Position numbers and translations under genes: made by a program. This document shows, in pieces, positions 36,094 through 43,410 of a stretch of 64,000 bases of DNA. Location of the stretch: positions 1-64,000 of the forward strand of contig NZ_JAAZWE010000003.1 in NCBI RefSeq assembly GCF_013185185.1. The letters run 5' to 3'. Numbering within the stretch: the first letter of the stretch is position 1; every line of letters starts with the position of its first letter. This DNA comes from Saccharibacillus endophyticus. GTDB taxonomy: Bacteria > Bacillota > Bacilli > Paenibacillales > Paenibacillaceae. The notes under the pieces were generated by a model. That model was not told the origin of the DNA. It ran no database searches and saw only the letters and a list, made by a program, of their open reading frames with translations.

Positions 36094-36206
36094 AATCAGG
36101 TTCATCCTTTCCTTGGCGTCCCAAGACGATATGTTATATTTGTTCATAGGCAAGTCCAATAATACGTTTAATTTAGCACAGCGGGTAAAAGGAGAGAATG
36201 TTCAGA

Positions 36207-37067
36207 ATGTCAAAATATATGGACTATACGATCAGCCGCAGCCCGATTCGCGTACTGACTCCTTCGGTCGATCCGGCTCGTCTGCGCATCAAATCGGCAA
36301 CCATCATGAACGCGGGACATTTGCCGGGAAGAACGATGTTCAGGGAGCGGGCGACGTTTCGTTATTGGGCGATCGTGCTGATCACCGGCGGAAGCGGGCA
36401 ATACCGCGTCGACGGCGGGGAAATTCAAACGGTGCGGGCCGGATCGTGGTTTTTCTTGTATCCGGGTGCTGTGTTCGATTATGGACCGCATGCCGGCGAA
36501 CAGTGGGACGAATATTATTTCACGGCTTCCGGCACGCGGATCGAGGAATGGCGCAATCATTGGCTGCCTGACGCGAGGCGGGTGCATGAATGGCGAATGA
36601 ACGAAATGCTGCTGCAGCGGATGGAAAACATGCTCAGGCTGATCGACAGCGGCACCCCGGATAATTTGGATCGCGCGGCGCTGCATCTGGAAAGCTTTTT
36701 ATACGAGCTGGTGTCGGGCGAGGACGGGGCGGAAGACGGGCGGAGAGAACGCTTGGCGCAGCGCATCATCGAGGATATTCAGACGCTGCTGCATCTGCCG
36801 CCGACGGTAGGAGAAATAGCGGCCCGGCATCATATTTCGGTCTCGACGCTGCGCCGGATCGTGCATGATTACACCGGGCATCCTTTTAACGAGTTCGTGC
36901 ATCGGCTGCGTACCGCGGAAGCGCGAAACGTTTTATTGAATACCGACATGAGCGTTAAGGAGATCGGGGAACGACTGGGGTATAAAGACATGTTTTATTT
37001 TTCCCGCGTGTTCAAAAGGATCACCGGCGTGTCTCCGAGAGAGTATCGCAGCCGGATCGGACCTTAA
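36207..37067 (+). CDS. AraC-family transcriptional regulator
   Basis: A 286-residue regulator with an N-terminal cupin-type sensor (about residues 25-110: YWAIVLITGGSGQYRVDGG, WFFLYPGAVFDYGP) and C-terminal AraC helix-turn-helix pair (about 185-284, ending FSRVFKRITGVSPREYRSR). ATG 36207 is preferred to the ATG at 36198, which is only 1 nt from GGAGAG. Divergent from the Gfo/Idh-TIM-barrel operon across a 113-nt gap, so it most likely controls that operon in response to its sugar. Confidence 0.87.
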   Translation: MSKYMDYTISRSPIRVLTPSVDPARLRIKSATIMNAGHLPGRTMFRERATFRYWAIVLITGGSGQYRVDGGEIQTVRAGSWFFLYPGAVFDYGPHAGEQWDEYYFTASGTRIEEWRNHWLPDARRVHEWRMNEMLLQRMENMLRLIDSGTPDNLDRAALHLESFLYELVSGEDGAEDGRRERLAQRIIEDIQTLLHLPPTVGEIAARHHISVSTLRRIVHDYTGHPFNEFVHRLRTAEARNVLLNTDMSVKEIGERLGYKDMFYFSRVFKRITGVSPREYRSRIGP

Positions 37068-37206
37068 GAAAAGCGCGCCGTAAAGGCGTTTATCCGCAAG
37101 TCGTTATTGGTTTTTTTTGCATGCACCGTTATAATGGGTGTAGCTTCTCTTGATAAACCATATAGAGAATTTGAACAGCGCGTGTTTCGGCAGGGAGGGG
37201 AATTTG

Positions 37207-38091
37207 TTGTTTCAAATCGGCGGTAAAGTCTACGAAGTCATGATCAATCACAAAAACGGCTGGAATGCGGAAGCGTTCCGCGGCCGCTACAGCGAGATTC
37301 TGGAGCGTTACGATTATATCATCGGAGATTGGGGCTATAATCAGCTGCGGCTTAAGGGCATGTACCACGACGGGCAGTCCAAGATCGCGAAAGAATCCCA
37401 GTTCTCTTTTACGACCGACTATATTACGGAGCATTGCAACTTCGGCTGCGCCTACTTCGTTCTTCGCAAGGTGAAGGACATGAAGGACGTCAAAGACCCG
37501 GAGGAAGCGGCCCAGTACCAGGATCTCGGCGAGATCAAGGAGCCGGTTCGCGAATATCGCGTGACGAACAAGAACAAGGATAAAGACAAGGATGCGGCCA
37601 AGGACAAAAGCGAGCATCCGGCGGCGAAAGACCGCAAGGAACATCGCGGACGCGGCGGCGACCGGGATTCCAAACATCCGCGCGGCGAACGCGCGCAAGA
37701 TGCGAACGACAACGACACCAAAGAAAAATCGCAGGGACACCCGGGCAAGAAACAATCCAACCGGGGCGAGCGTCCGAACCGCGACCATCAAAACCGCGAG
37801 CGCGATAAGGATAAGACAAAAGGTTCCGGCGGCGAACAGCATCCGCGCAACCGCAAGCGCGAAGATCGGGGCGGGGAACAACGGTCAGCCGCGGAGAACC
37901 GTTCGGGCTCGGAAAAAAGTTCGAACGGCGAAGGTCGCCCGAATGCGGAAAACCGTCCGAACGGAGAAAATCGTTCGGGACTGCGTCTGGGCGGCGGCGA
38001 GCGTTCGAATCGCGAACAAACCGCTTCGGCTCAACCTCAACGGGTTCAACCGACAGCGGCCGATCCGGCAGCGAATCAGCGCACGGAGTAA
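37207..38091 (+). CDS. yutD: YutD-like protein with long disordered charged tail
   Basis: Residues 1-100 match the YutD family (FQIGGKVYEVMINHKNGWN, YDYIIGDWGYNQLRLKG, EHCNFGCAYFVLRKVK). Bacillus YutD is about 100 residues; here a further ~190 residues follow, rich in Lys, Arg, Asp, Glu, Asn and Gly, with loose repeats such as NAENRPNGENRSG and no predicted fold. The start TTG at 37207 follows GGGAGGGG by 6 nt; an in-frame TTG at 37204 is the alternative. YutD's role is not settled; the tail looks suited to binding nucleic acid or acidic partners, which is inference. Confidence 0.8.
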   Translation: MFQIGGKVYEVMINHKNGWNAEAFRGRYSEILERYDYIIGDWGYNQLRLKGMYHDGQSKIAKESQFSFTTDYITEHCNFGCAYFVLRKVKDMKDVKDPEEAAQYQDLGEIKEPVREYRVTNKNKDKDKDAAKDKSEHPAAKDRKEHRGRGGDRDSKHPRGERAQDANDNDTKEKSQGHPGKKQSNRGERPNRDHQNRERDKDKTKGSGGEQHPRNRKREDRGGEQRSAAENRSGSEKSSNGEGRPNAENRPNGENRSGLRLGGGERSNREQTASAQPQRVQPTAADPAANQRTE

Positions 38092-38193
38092 CGTTGAATA
38101 ACGGATGATACGAAATCGCACAGTGCCGCACAGGAAAAAATCCGTTTTGTATACACGGTAGATCGCGGCACGCTAGTGTAAAAAAACGCAAAA

Positions 38194-38224
38194 AAGCGGC
38201 TCCCAAAAGGGGCCGCTTCTTTAC
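38194..38224 (+). terminator. terminator after yutD
   Basis: AAGCGGC/GCCGCTT stem with inner CC/GG, followed by CTTTACTT; the T-run is imperfect. Confidence 0.7.
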
Positions 38225-38247
38225 TTATCAAAAAATCCAACGTAACT

Positions 38248-38420
38248 GGAAGCGAGAAGGCGGAGAGAAAAATTCAGTGAAAGACGCCTTTGAACTTGGA
38301 AAACTTCCACTAAAAATTTCAATCGACTTTTCCAAGTGAGACAGCGAATTGTGAAGCATTTCGAAGAAATGCACTTCGGAAGCCTATGCTGGCAATTTTT
38401 CTCGCAGTCTTCTCGCTTCC
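38248..38420 (+). repeat. structured intergenic element, copy B
   Basis: GGAAGCGAGAAGGC... (38248-38274) pairs with 38394-38420 over 27 positions with only the loop triplets GGA (38262-38264) and GCA (38404-38406) unpaired apart from their middle G-C. Inside are the motif TTCAGTGAAAGACGCCTTTG, the helix ACTTGGAAAA/TTTTCCAAGT, GTGAGACAGC, and the 3' module GCATTTCGAAGAAATGC followed by ACTTCGGAAGCCTATGCT. It fills the gap between the convergent yutD and nadK genes. Confidence 0.88.
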
Positions 38421-38430
38421 CACGCACACC

Positions 38431-39231
38431 CTACCCCAAGAAAGCTTCCCGCACCCGATTCCAGAACGGAAACGGACGATAGCGGGCAAAGCTGATCTTT
38501 TGGCTCGATACGCGGCAGCGAACCGACACCAAATCATCAATAGTGAGATAACGGTGGTCCATCGTAAGAATCAGGCGCTGTTCCTTACGCGAATAAATGT
38601 CGCAATGATGATGCTTCGGGAGCACGAGAGGCGAGCCCAGCGTACGGAAGACCCGATTGTTGATCGAAGCGATCTCGGCAATCTGAAGCGCTTCGAGCGT
38701 CGGGTGCATGATCGCTCCGCCGAGGCCCCGGTTGTAGGCCGTGCTGCCCGACGGAGTCGAAACGCAGATGCCATCGCCTCGGAACATCTCGAACACTTCG
38801 TCGTTGATATCGATCTGCACCACCATAGTCGCTTCGGCGCCTTTGATAGCAAATTCGTTTAACACGGTATGGATGGAGGTGCCGGATTTGCGTTCGATCT
38901 CAAGCTCCAATAGTGGATACTTGACGATCTTCGGCCCTAGTCCGCCTTCGCCTGCACCCGACATGAATTCGATAAGTTTGGGCAGGTCTTCCGCTTTCCA
39001 GTCGGCGTAAAATCCGAGATGTCCGGTATGGACGCCGACGAACGCGATCTCCGGAATCCGGTCGATGAACGAATGGAACGCATGCAGCATAGTCCCGTCG
39101 CCGCCGATGGAAATCACGATCTCCGGCGACTCGGAATCCATCTCGAACCCTTTTTCGGCTGCGAGTTTATGAAATTGTTGGCTGAGGTCGATCGACAGTT
39201 GGTCGCCGCGGTCCAGTACATAATATTTCAA
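38431..39231 (-). CDS. nadK: NAD kinase
   Basis: A 266-residue NAD kinase, the same length as Bacillus PpnKA. The diagnostic GGDGTMLHAFH is at residues 43-53 (Asp45 catalytic), with GVHTGHLGFYADW, LNEFAIKG and the STPSGSTAYN substrate loop. It makes NADP from NAD and ATP or polyphosphate. The start was set at TTG 39231 (MKYYVLDRGDQ), 10 nt after AAAGGAG and matching the family N-terminus; the longer frame from 39276 has no site. NADP made here feeds enzymes such as Zwf at 23210. Confidence 0.94.
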   Translation of the reverse strand: MKYYVLDRGDQLSIDLSQQFHKLAAEKGFEMDSESPEIVISIGGDGTMLHAFHSFIDRIPEIAFVGVHTGHLGFYADWKAEDLPKLIEFMSGAGEGGLGPKIVKYPLLELEIERKSGTSIHTVLNEFAIKGAEATMVVQIDINDEVFEMFRGDGICVSTPSGSTAYNRGLGGAIMHPTLEALQIAEIASINNRVFRTLGSPLVLPKHHHCDIYSRKEQRLILTMDHRYLTIDDLVSVRCRVSSQKISFARYRPFPFWNRVREAFLG

Positions 39232-39516
39232 CGATTGAACGCTCCTTTGCTCGGAGTTTTGCTTTACGGTCTGCATGGGCTAACGATGCCTTTTACCGTT
39301 CATTTTAACATGTCAGGCGCAACAGGGCGCACAAAACTTTTTTTTGTAAATTTTATCCTTGATCTTAGAGAAAGCGGTTGCAAAATGGCTTTATTTTTTG
39401 ATGATCTATGATAGAATAAAAAAACCAAACTTTACTGCTTATCTCGGTCTTTTGACGGATGACATGTTTTCGATATCGACATTTGTCCTTACATTTCATA
39501 CGGACGGAGTGGTCAC

Positions 39517-39612
39517 ATGAGTATCGTAACGGCTATTATGGTATGTGCTTTTGTCTACGTGATCCGCATTTCTCTCGACCATCCGGGGGAAGAGGAATGG
39601 AGCGGGTATTAA
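39517..39612 (+). CDS. 31-residue single-span membrane peptide
   Basis: A very short reading frame starting MSIVTAIMVCAFVYVIRISL and ending in an acidic tail (DHPGEEEWSGY). GGAG stands 7 nt before the ATG, a possible extended -10 (TGATAGAAT) lies at about 39409, and a good terminator follows at 39671. Together these support a real small gene between nadK and the globin gene. One membrane helix (residues 2-19) is predicted. No known family is recognised. Confidence 0.6.
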   Translation: MSIVTAIMVCAFVYVIRISLDHPGEEEWSGY

Positions 39613-39670
39613 AGTCTCGGGTAGTCGAAGCCACCGTGGATTCCGGGGGACGGATGCACGGGCACGATTC

Positions 39671-39706
39671 AAGCGTCGGGCGCGGACCTGACGCTTTTTT
39701 GTTTTT
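39671..39706 (+). terminator. terminator after the small membrane peptide gene
   Basis: AAGCGTC/GACGCTT stem with inner GG/CC, followed by TTTTTTGTTTTT. Confidence 0.88.
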
Positions 39707-39751
39707 CCGTTCAAACTGCGTATAAAGACGGGGCTGAAACGGCCGTTGGTT

Positions 39752-39760
39752 TGCTATAAT
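39752..39760 (+). promoter_or_regulatory. extended -10 promoter of the globin gene
   Basis: TGCTATAAT forms an extended -10 element (box 39755-39760). No convincing -35 hexamer is seen 17 nt upstream. Confidence 0.6.
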
Positions 39761-39807
39761 ATAAAGGTATACAAATTGCCACTACGAACAAAAAGGGGAA
39801 GCGGGTA

Positions 39808-40191
39808 ATGAGCATGGATTCCGGACTGACCATCTATCAGCAGCTCGGCGAATCAGACGGGCTGCGCAGCATCATTGAGACTTTTTACGGGAACGTCGTG
39901 CGCGAGCCGCTTTTGGCTCCGTTGTTCCCTGAAGATATGGGACCCGTCATGGAAAAGCAGCAGCAGTTCCTGACGCAATTTTTCGGCGGCCCGCCGCTTT
40001 TTTCCGAGCAGCACGGCCATCCGATGATGCGGGCACGGCATATGCGTTTTCCGGTGACGAATGAGCGTGCGGATGCCTGGTTGGCCTGCATGAATGCGTC
40101 GCTGCAGGAAAACGGCGTAGAGGACGAGCTTCGCGAATTCGTTATTGCCCGATTGAAAGGTCCGGCTTATCATTTCGTCAATACCCCTTAA
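39808..40191 (+). CDS. truncated hemoglobin, group II (YjbI/GlbO-like)
   Basis: A 127-residue 2-on-2 globin. Tyr27 (FYGNV, B10 position), the FFGGPPLFSEQHG segment and proximal His78 (RARHMRFPVT) fit group II truncated hemoglobins such as Bacillus YjbI. These bind oxygen or other ligands with a high affinity and may act in thiol or oxidative stress. GGGGAAGCGGG precedes the ATG. The DUF2225 gene follows 120 nt later on the same strand. Confidence 0.92.
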   Translation: MSMDSGLTIYQQLGESDGLRSIIETFYGNVVREPLLAPLFPEDMGPVMEKQQQFLTQFFGGPPLFSEQHGHPMMRARHMRFPVTNERADAWLACMNASLQENGVEDELREFVIARLKGPAYHFVNTP

Positions 40192-40314
40192 TCGGGAGTA
40201 TGAAGCGCGGTCTGCATCACTGTGACGACTCATTCCAAGCGAAAATGGTGCACGACCCCTGCTGTTTCTGCCGCTCCGTCTCATTTATGAACTTAGAAAG
40301 AAGGGCTTGCGATT

Positions 40315-41016
40315 ATGGAAATCGATCCGCTGTTTCAAATTACGACCGCCTGCGTGTGCTGTGAACAGACGTTTCAAACGAGCCGCGTGCGGCCGAGTTT
40401 CAAACAGACGATCCGGCGCGATTCGGACTTTTGCGCGCATTATAAAAATGAAAATCCGGACTTCTACGTCGTTCGCGTTTGCCCGCATTGCGGTTTTGCT
40501 TTCACCGAAAACTCGGCTGCCAAGCTGACGCCCGATCAACGGAAGCTGTTCGAAGAAAAGGTCGGAGCGACGGCGAAAAAGAAAAATTATGAAGGCAAGC
40601 GCACGTTGGAAGCCGCTTTGGAGACGTACAAGCTGGCGTTGATCTGCGCTCAGGTGATCCAGGACAAAGAACGGATCATCGCGAGCCTGCTGCATCATAT
40701 CGCCTGGCTGTATCGCTATGCAGGCAACGAGGAACAGGAGATGCGTTTTATCGGATTTGCGCGCGATTCGTATGTTCGGGTATACGAGACGGAAGCCGCG
40801 GGTCCGAACGACGCGCGATTGATGTTTCTGATCGGCGAGCTGTGCCGCAGGTTGGAAGAATTCAATGAGGCCGTACGCTGGTTCTCGCGCGTCATTCATG
40901 ATCAGCGGATTATGGACGCAGGCATGATCCGGGCTTCGCGCGAGCAGTGGGCGACGCTGCGCGAGGATATGTTGGCGCGTAAAATGGAGCTGCCGTCGGA
41001 GATGCAGCAGTCTTAG
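40315..41016 (+). CDS. DUF2225 family protein
   Basis: A 233-residue protein. The N-terminal part (residues 1-60) has two CxxC pairs (CVCC near residue 13 and CPHC near 57) that likely bind zinc. The rest is helical and TPR-like (ALETYKLALICAQVI, ASLLHHIAWLYRYAGNEEQE, EFNEAVRWFSRVIHD). DUF2225 proteins are common in Bacillales and Clostridia; their task is unknown. AAGAAGGG precedes the ATG. Confidence 0.85.
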   Translation: MEIDPLFQITTACVCCEQTFQTSRVRPSFKQTIRRDSDFCAHYKNENPDFYVVRVCPHCGFAFTENSAAKLTPDQRKLFEEKVGATAKKKNYEGKRTLEAALETYKLALICAQVIQDKERIIASLLHHIAWLYRYAGNEEQEMRFIGFARDSYVRVYETEAAGPNDARLMFLIGELCRRLEEFNEAVRWFSRVIHDQRIMDAGMIRASREQWATLREDMLARKMELPSEMQQS

Positions 41017-41039
41017 GTGTTGGTTTGGGCGCGGGGTTT

Positions 41040-41215
41040 CGACGGGGAGACGCTGCGGGGCGGTGAGGCCTGCGATCGCTGTTGCCCCCTGGCTTCCTTT
41101 GATTGGAGTAGGAAGGTGGGAAGCCGGGGGACAAAGGCGATGTTCCGCTTCCGCTCCACGGTCTTCGGCTCTCACCGCCCCTCCGCTCTGCTGCATCGCG
41201 AACGGGGCTTCAAAG
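41040..41215 (+). other. nested stem-loop region after the DUF2225 gene
   Basis: GGGGCGGTGAG (41057-41067) pairs perfectly with CTCACCGCCCC (41171-41181). Within it TTGCCCCCTGGCTTCC (41082-41097) pairs with GGAAGCCGGGGGACAA (41119-41134) with two mismatches, and the helix extends through ATCGC/GGCGAT. It is not a simple terminator and shares no clear motif with the repeated element of copies A-D. No protein is evident. Confidence 0.6.
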
Positions 41216-41268
41216 CTTAAGAGCAAGACTGCTGCCTCTCCTACTTATGGGGAGAAGGGCGGGAGGGC

Positions 41269-41298
41269 AAGGCCGGCATGAATGTTGCCGGCCTTTTT
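41269..41298 (+). terminator. terminator after the DUF2225 region
   Basis: AAGGCCGGC pairs with GCCGGCCTT, followed by TTTTGT. Confidence 0.88.
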
Positions 41299-41361
41299 GT
41301 AGTTTGCGGCGGGGACGGGCGCCGTCTTGTTGGGCGGCTGCATCCGGGTGAACAATAAGGG

Positions 41362-41403
41362 GATAGGGATAGAGATAGAGATAGAGATAGAGATAGAGAT
41401 AGG
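41362..41403. repeat. hexanucleotide tandem repeat (GATAGA/GATAGG, 7 units)
   Basis: Seven consecutive 6-bp units: one GATAGG, five GATAGA and a final GATAGG. The flanking 41419-41470 stretch is also simple in composition, with GCAAGTGCAGGTGC and GCAAGTACAGGTGC. No gene is seen here. Copy number probably varies by slippage. Confidence 0.95.
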
Positions 41404-41593
41404 GAATTCGAAGGCAATTGGGGCAAGTGCAGGTGCAAGGGCAAGGGAAGTGAAAAGCAAGTACAGGTGCGGTCTTTGGGCGAATCATTTTGAGCGGGTT
41501 TGAACTTTAACGGATTGTAGTGCATCTAGAATAAAAAGTGGACACACCCTTAAGGGACCCGAGATAATAAGGGCAAAGAAAGAGGTGGGATCC

Positions 41594-41896
41594 GTGACCC
41601 AACAACGTCAACATTACAACGAAGAGTTCAAGAAGAAAGCCGTCAAGTATGTGCAGGAGCAAACGAAGACGCTGCCCGAGATCGCCGAGGAGATGCAGAT
41701 TCCGGTGGGTACGCTCAAGAACTGGATGACGCAATACCGGTCGTTCGAGAATGAACCCGTCGTCACTGCAAATGCCGAAAAGCTCCGCGAAATGGAAGCC
41801 AAGCTTAAAGCTTCCGAGCGAGAAAAGAAAGACTTGGAAGAGGAGCTCGCCATCCTAAAAAAGGCGCTTCACATCTTCAGCAAAGAAAAGAACTGA
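41594..41896 (+). CDS. IS3-family transposase OrfA
   Basis: A 100-residue protein with a helix-turn-helix (QHYNEEFKKKAVKYVQ, EIAEEMQIPVGTLKNWM) and a leucine-zipper-like coiled coil (about 60-98), as in other IS3 OrfA proteins that bind the element's ends. The start is GTG at 41594 after AGGTGGG. Near its end is the slippery sequence A-AAA-AAG (41857-41863), where a -1 shift joins it to the OrfB frame. Confidence 0.9.
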   Translation: MTQQRQHYNEEFKKKAVKYVQEQTKTLPEIAEEMQIPVGTLKNWMTQYRSFENEPVVTANAEKLREMEAKLKASEREKKDLEEELAILKKALHIFSKEKN

Positions 41897-41943
41897 GATT
41901 TGCGTTCATCGAAGCTCATCGCTCCGAGTTTCGAATCGAGAAG

Positions 41944-42765
41944 ATGTGCACCGTCCTTCAAGTCGCCCGGAGCGGTTTTTACGCGTGGCGTTCTCGCCGA
42001 CAAAGTGCGCAGAAGCAGCGTAAAGGTCAGGTGCAGCAGCAGATCATCGTTCTTTTCCACGACCACTGCTCGCGATACGGCAGTCCCAAAATGACGAAGT
42101 TGCTTCACCGTCGTGGCGTTCGAATTTCGAGCCGAACCGTGAGTCTCTACATGCGCGAGCTCGGACTTCGTTCGTGCGTCAGTCGCAAGTTTCGAGTCCA
42201 AACGACCGATTCTGCCCACCCCTCGCCCATTGTGCCGAATGTGCTAAACCAGAATTTTGTGGCGAACGCGCCTAACGAAAAATGGGTGGCCGACGTGACG
42301 TATATTCCTTGTCGACAAGGCCGGTTATATCTGGCGAGTGTCATGGATTTGTACACGCGCGAAATCGTAGGTTGGTGTTTGCGTGACCGCATGACCCAAG
42401 ATCTCGTTGTGGAGGCGTTACAAATCGCTTACCAGGCGAAGAAACCGAAGCCCGGACTCCTCCACCACTCGGACCGAGGGTCGCAATATGCCTCCAAAAC
42501 GTACCGCAAGCAGCTTGAACGCTACGAGATGACCGCCAGTATGAGTCGAAAAGGAAACTGTTATGACAACGCCGTTATTGAGGCCTTTCACAGTGTATTA
42601 AAGAAAGAATTGGTGTACGTGACTCGGTTCCAAACGCATGCCCAAGCTTACGACGAGCTATACACGTATCTCGAATTTTTCTACAACCGCAAACGAATGC
42701 ACAGCGCGCTGGACTATCTTTCTCCGGCTCAGTTTGCGGCACGCTGGCGTCAACATTCGGCTTGA
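41944..42765 (+). CDS. IS3-family transposase OrfB (DDE integrase)
   Basis: A 273-residue frame with the rve integrase fold: HTH_21-like region (HRGVRISSRTVSLYMRELGL) and the DDE residues in VADVTYIPC, LLHHSDRGSQYAS and NAVIEAFHSVLKKEL. The frame is -1 relative to OrfA and is open back to the A6G slippery site at 41857, so the active enzyme is most likely an OrfAB fusion reading on through ASHLQQRKELRFAFIEAHRS. The ATG at 41944 is a possible internal start. Confidence 0.92.
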   Translation: MCTVLQVARSGFYAWRSRRQSAQKQRKGQVQQQIIVLFHDHCSRYGSPKMTKLLHRRGVRISSRTVSLYMRELGLRSCVSRKFRVQTTDSAHPSPIVPNVLNQNFVANAPNEKWVADVTYIPCRQGRLYLASVMDLYTREIVGWCLRDRMTQDLVVEALQIAYQAKKPKPGLLHHSDRGSQYASKTYRKQLERYEMTASMSRKGNCYDNAVIEAFHSVLKKELVYVTRFQTHAQAYDELYTYLEFFYNRKRMHSALDYLSPAQFAARWRQHSA

Positions 42766-42905
42766 ACCGGTCACTTAAAGAGCTGTCCATTTTCTTGACA
42801 TAGGTACATGCGATCCGTTAGCGGTTTCTGGATTGAGCTTTCAGCTTTTATTTATTTTCTTTTATTCGTTGCTCTTTTACGAGTGGTTATTTTGCTCATT
42901 CTTCG

Positions 42906-42945
42906 AGACGTGCGCCTTTTATCTAGGCGCGCGTCTTTTTTTCTT
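42906..42945 (+). terminator. strong terminator with no adjacent gene
   Basis: AGACGTGCGCC (42906-42916) pairs with GGCGCGCGTCT (42926-42936), followed by TTTTTTTCTTTTT. The nearest upstream frame is the insertion sequence, so the terminator may have belonged to a transcript now separated from it by the insertion. Confidence 0.88.
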
Positions 42946-43046
42946 TTTCGAAAAGCACTGCCAATAAAATAACTCGCATGAAAAGCCGTCAACTTTACAG
43001 AGAGTCTGTTTTTTCTCCCTTCCCCAAGTCCCCATAAGGACTTGCA

Positions 43047-43257
43047 GGAAAAGGCTTAGGGCGCAGGAGGAGTTCGTTAAGGTAAAGACTTTCGGAGAAA
43101 GTCACTTCGGAAGCATAAGTTACTTTGTAGTCGGGAAGCTTCCATGTATGTACAATCCGGCTTCCCGAATGCAACACGCGACCTGAAGCCTTTCGAAGAA
43201 AGGCACATCGTAAGCATAAGCTAAAGAACTCCCCCGGAGCCCGCCCCCACCTTTTCC
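43047..43257 (+). repeat. structured intergenic element, copy D (variant with doubled module)
   Basis: Closing helix GGAAAAGG/CCTTTTCC (43047-43054, 43250-43257), then GGGC/GCCC, loop triplets GCA/GGA, and GGAGGAGTT/AACTCCCCC. The inside differs from copies B and C: a central helix TCGGGAAGC/GGCTTCCCGA is flanked by two copies of the 3' module (GACTTTCGGAGAAAGTC then ACTTCGGAAGCATAAGTT; GCCTTTCGAAGAAAGGC then ACATCGTAAGCATAAGCT). It lies between the insertion sequence and the AraC gene. Confidence 0.75.
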
Positions 43258-43410
43258 CGCATGTGACTTATGTTGACGCATAACCTTCGCCGCTCTAAGA
43301 TAGTGCTGTACATCATCAAAAGAGGCTTTTTCAGAATAAATCAGTAAGATACAGCAAGTTTTGTTGAAAATACAGGAAAAAATCAGCAAATAGCGAAACG
43401 GAGGATTTCA

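Larger units (their letters stand above)
41521..42808 (+). mobile_element. IS3-family insertion sequence
   Basis: An element of about 1.29 kb with two overlapping transposase frames (41594 and 41944). Its ends are imperfect inverted repeats: TGCATCTAGAATAAAAAGTGG... on the left and, on the other strand, TGTACCTATGTCAAGAAAATG... on the right, both leading into TGGACA. The TG...CA ends and frame arrangement are typical of IS3. The 3-4 bp next to each end do not match, so no target duplication is seen; the outer limits could be off by a few bases. Both frames look intact. Confidence 0.88.

Noticed and set aside
38248..38420. Copies A-D as ordinary terminators or BIME/REP sequences
   Set aside because: They are about 110-210 nt with several conserved loops and internal helices and no closing T-run, unlike simple terminators or short REP units.
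41362..41403. Possible CRISPR array
   Set aside because: Units are 6 bp and contiguous, with no spacers and no cas genes nearby.
41210..41525. Minus-strand frames with LSLSLSLS or ISISISIS runs
   Set aside because: They simply translate the GATAGA hexamer repeat in different frames.
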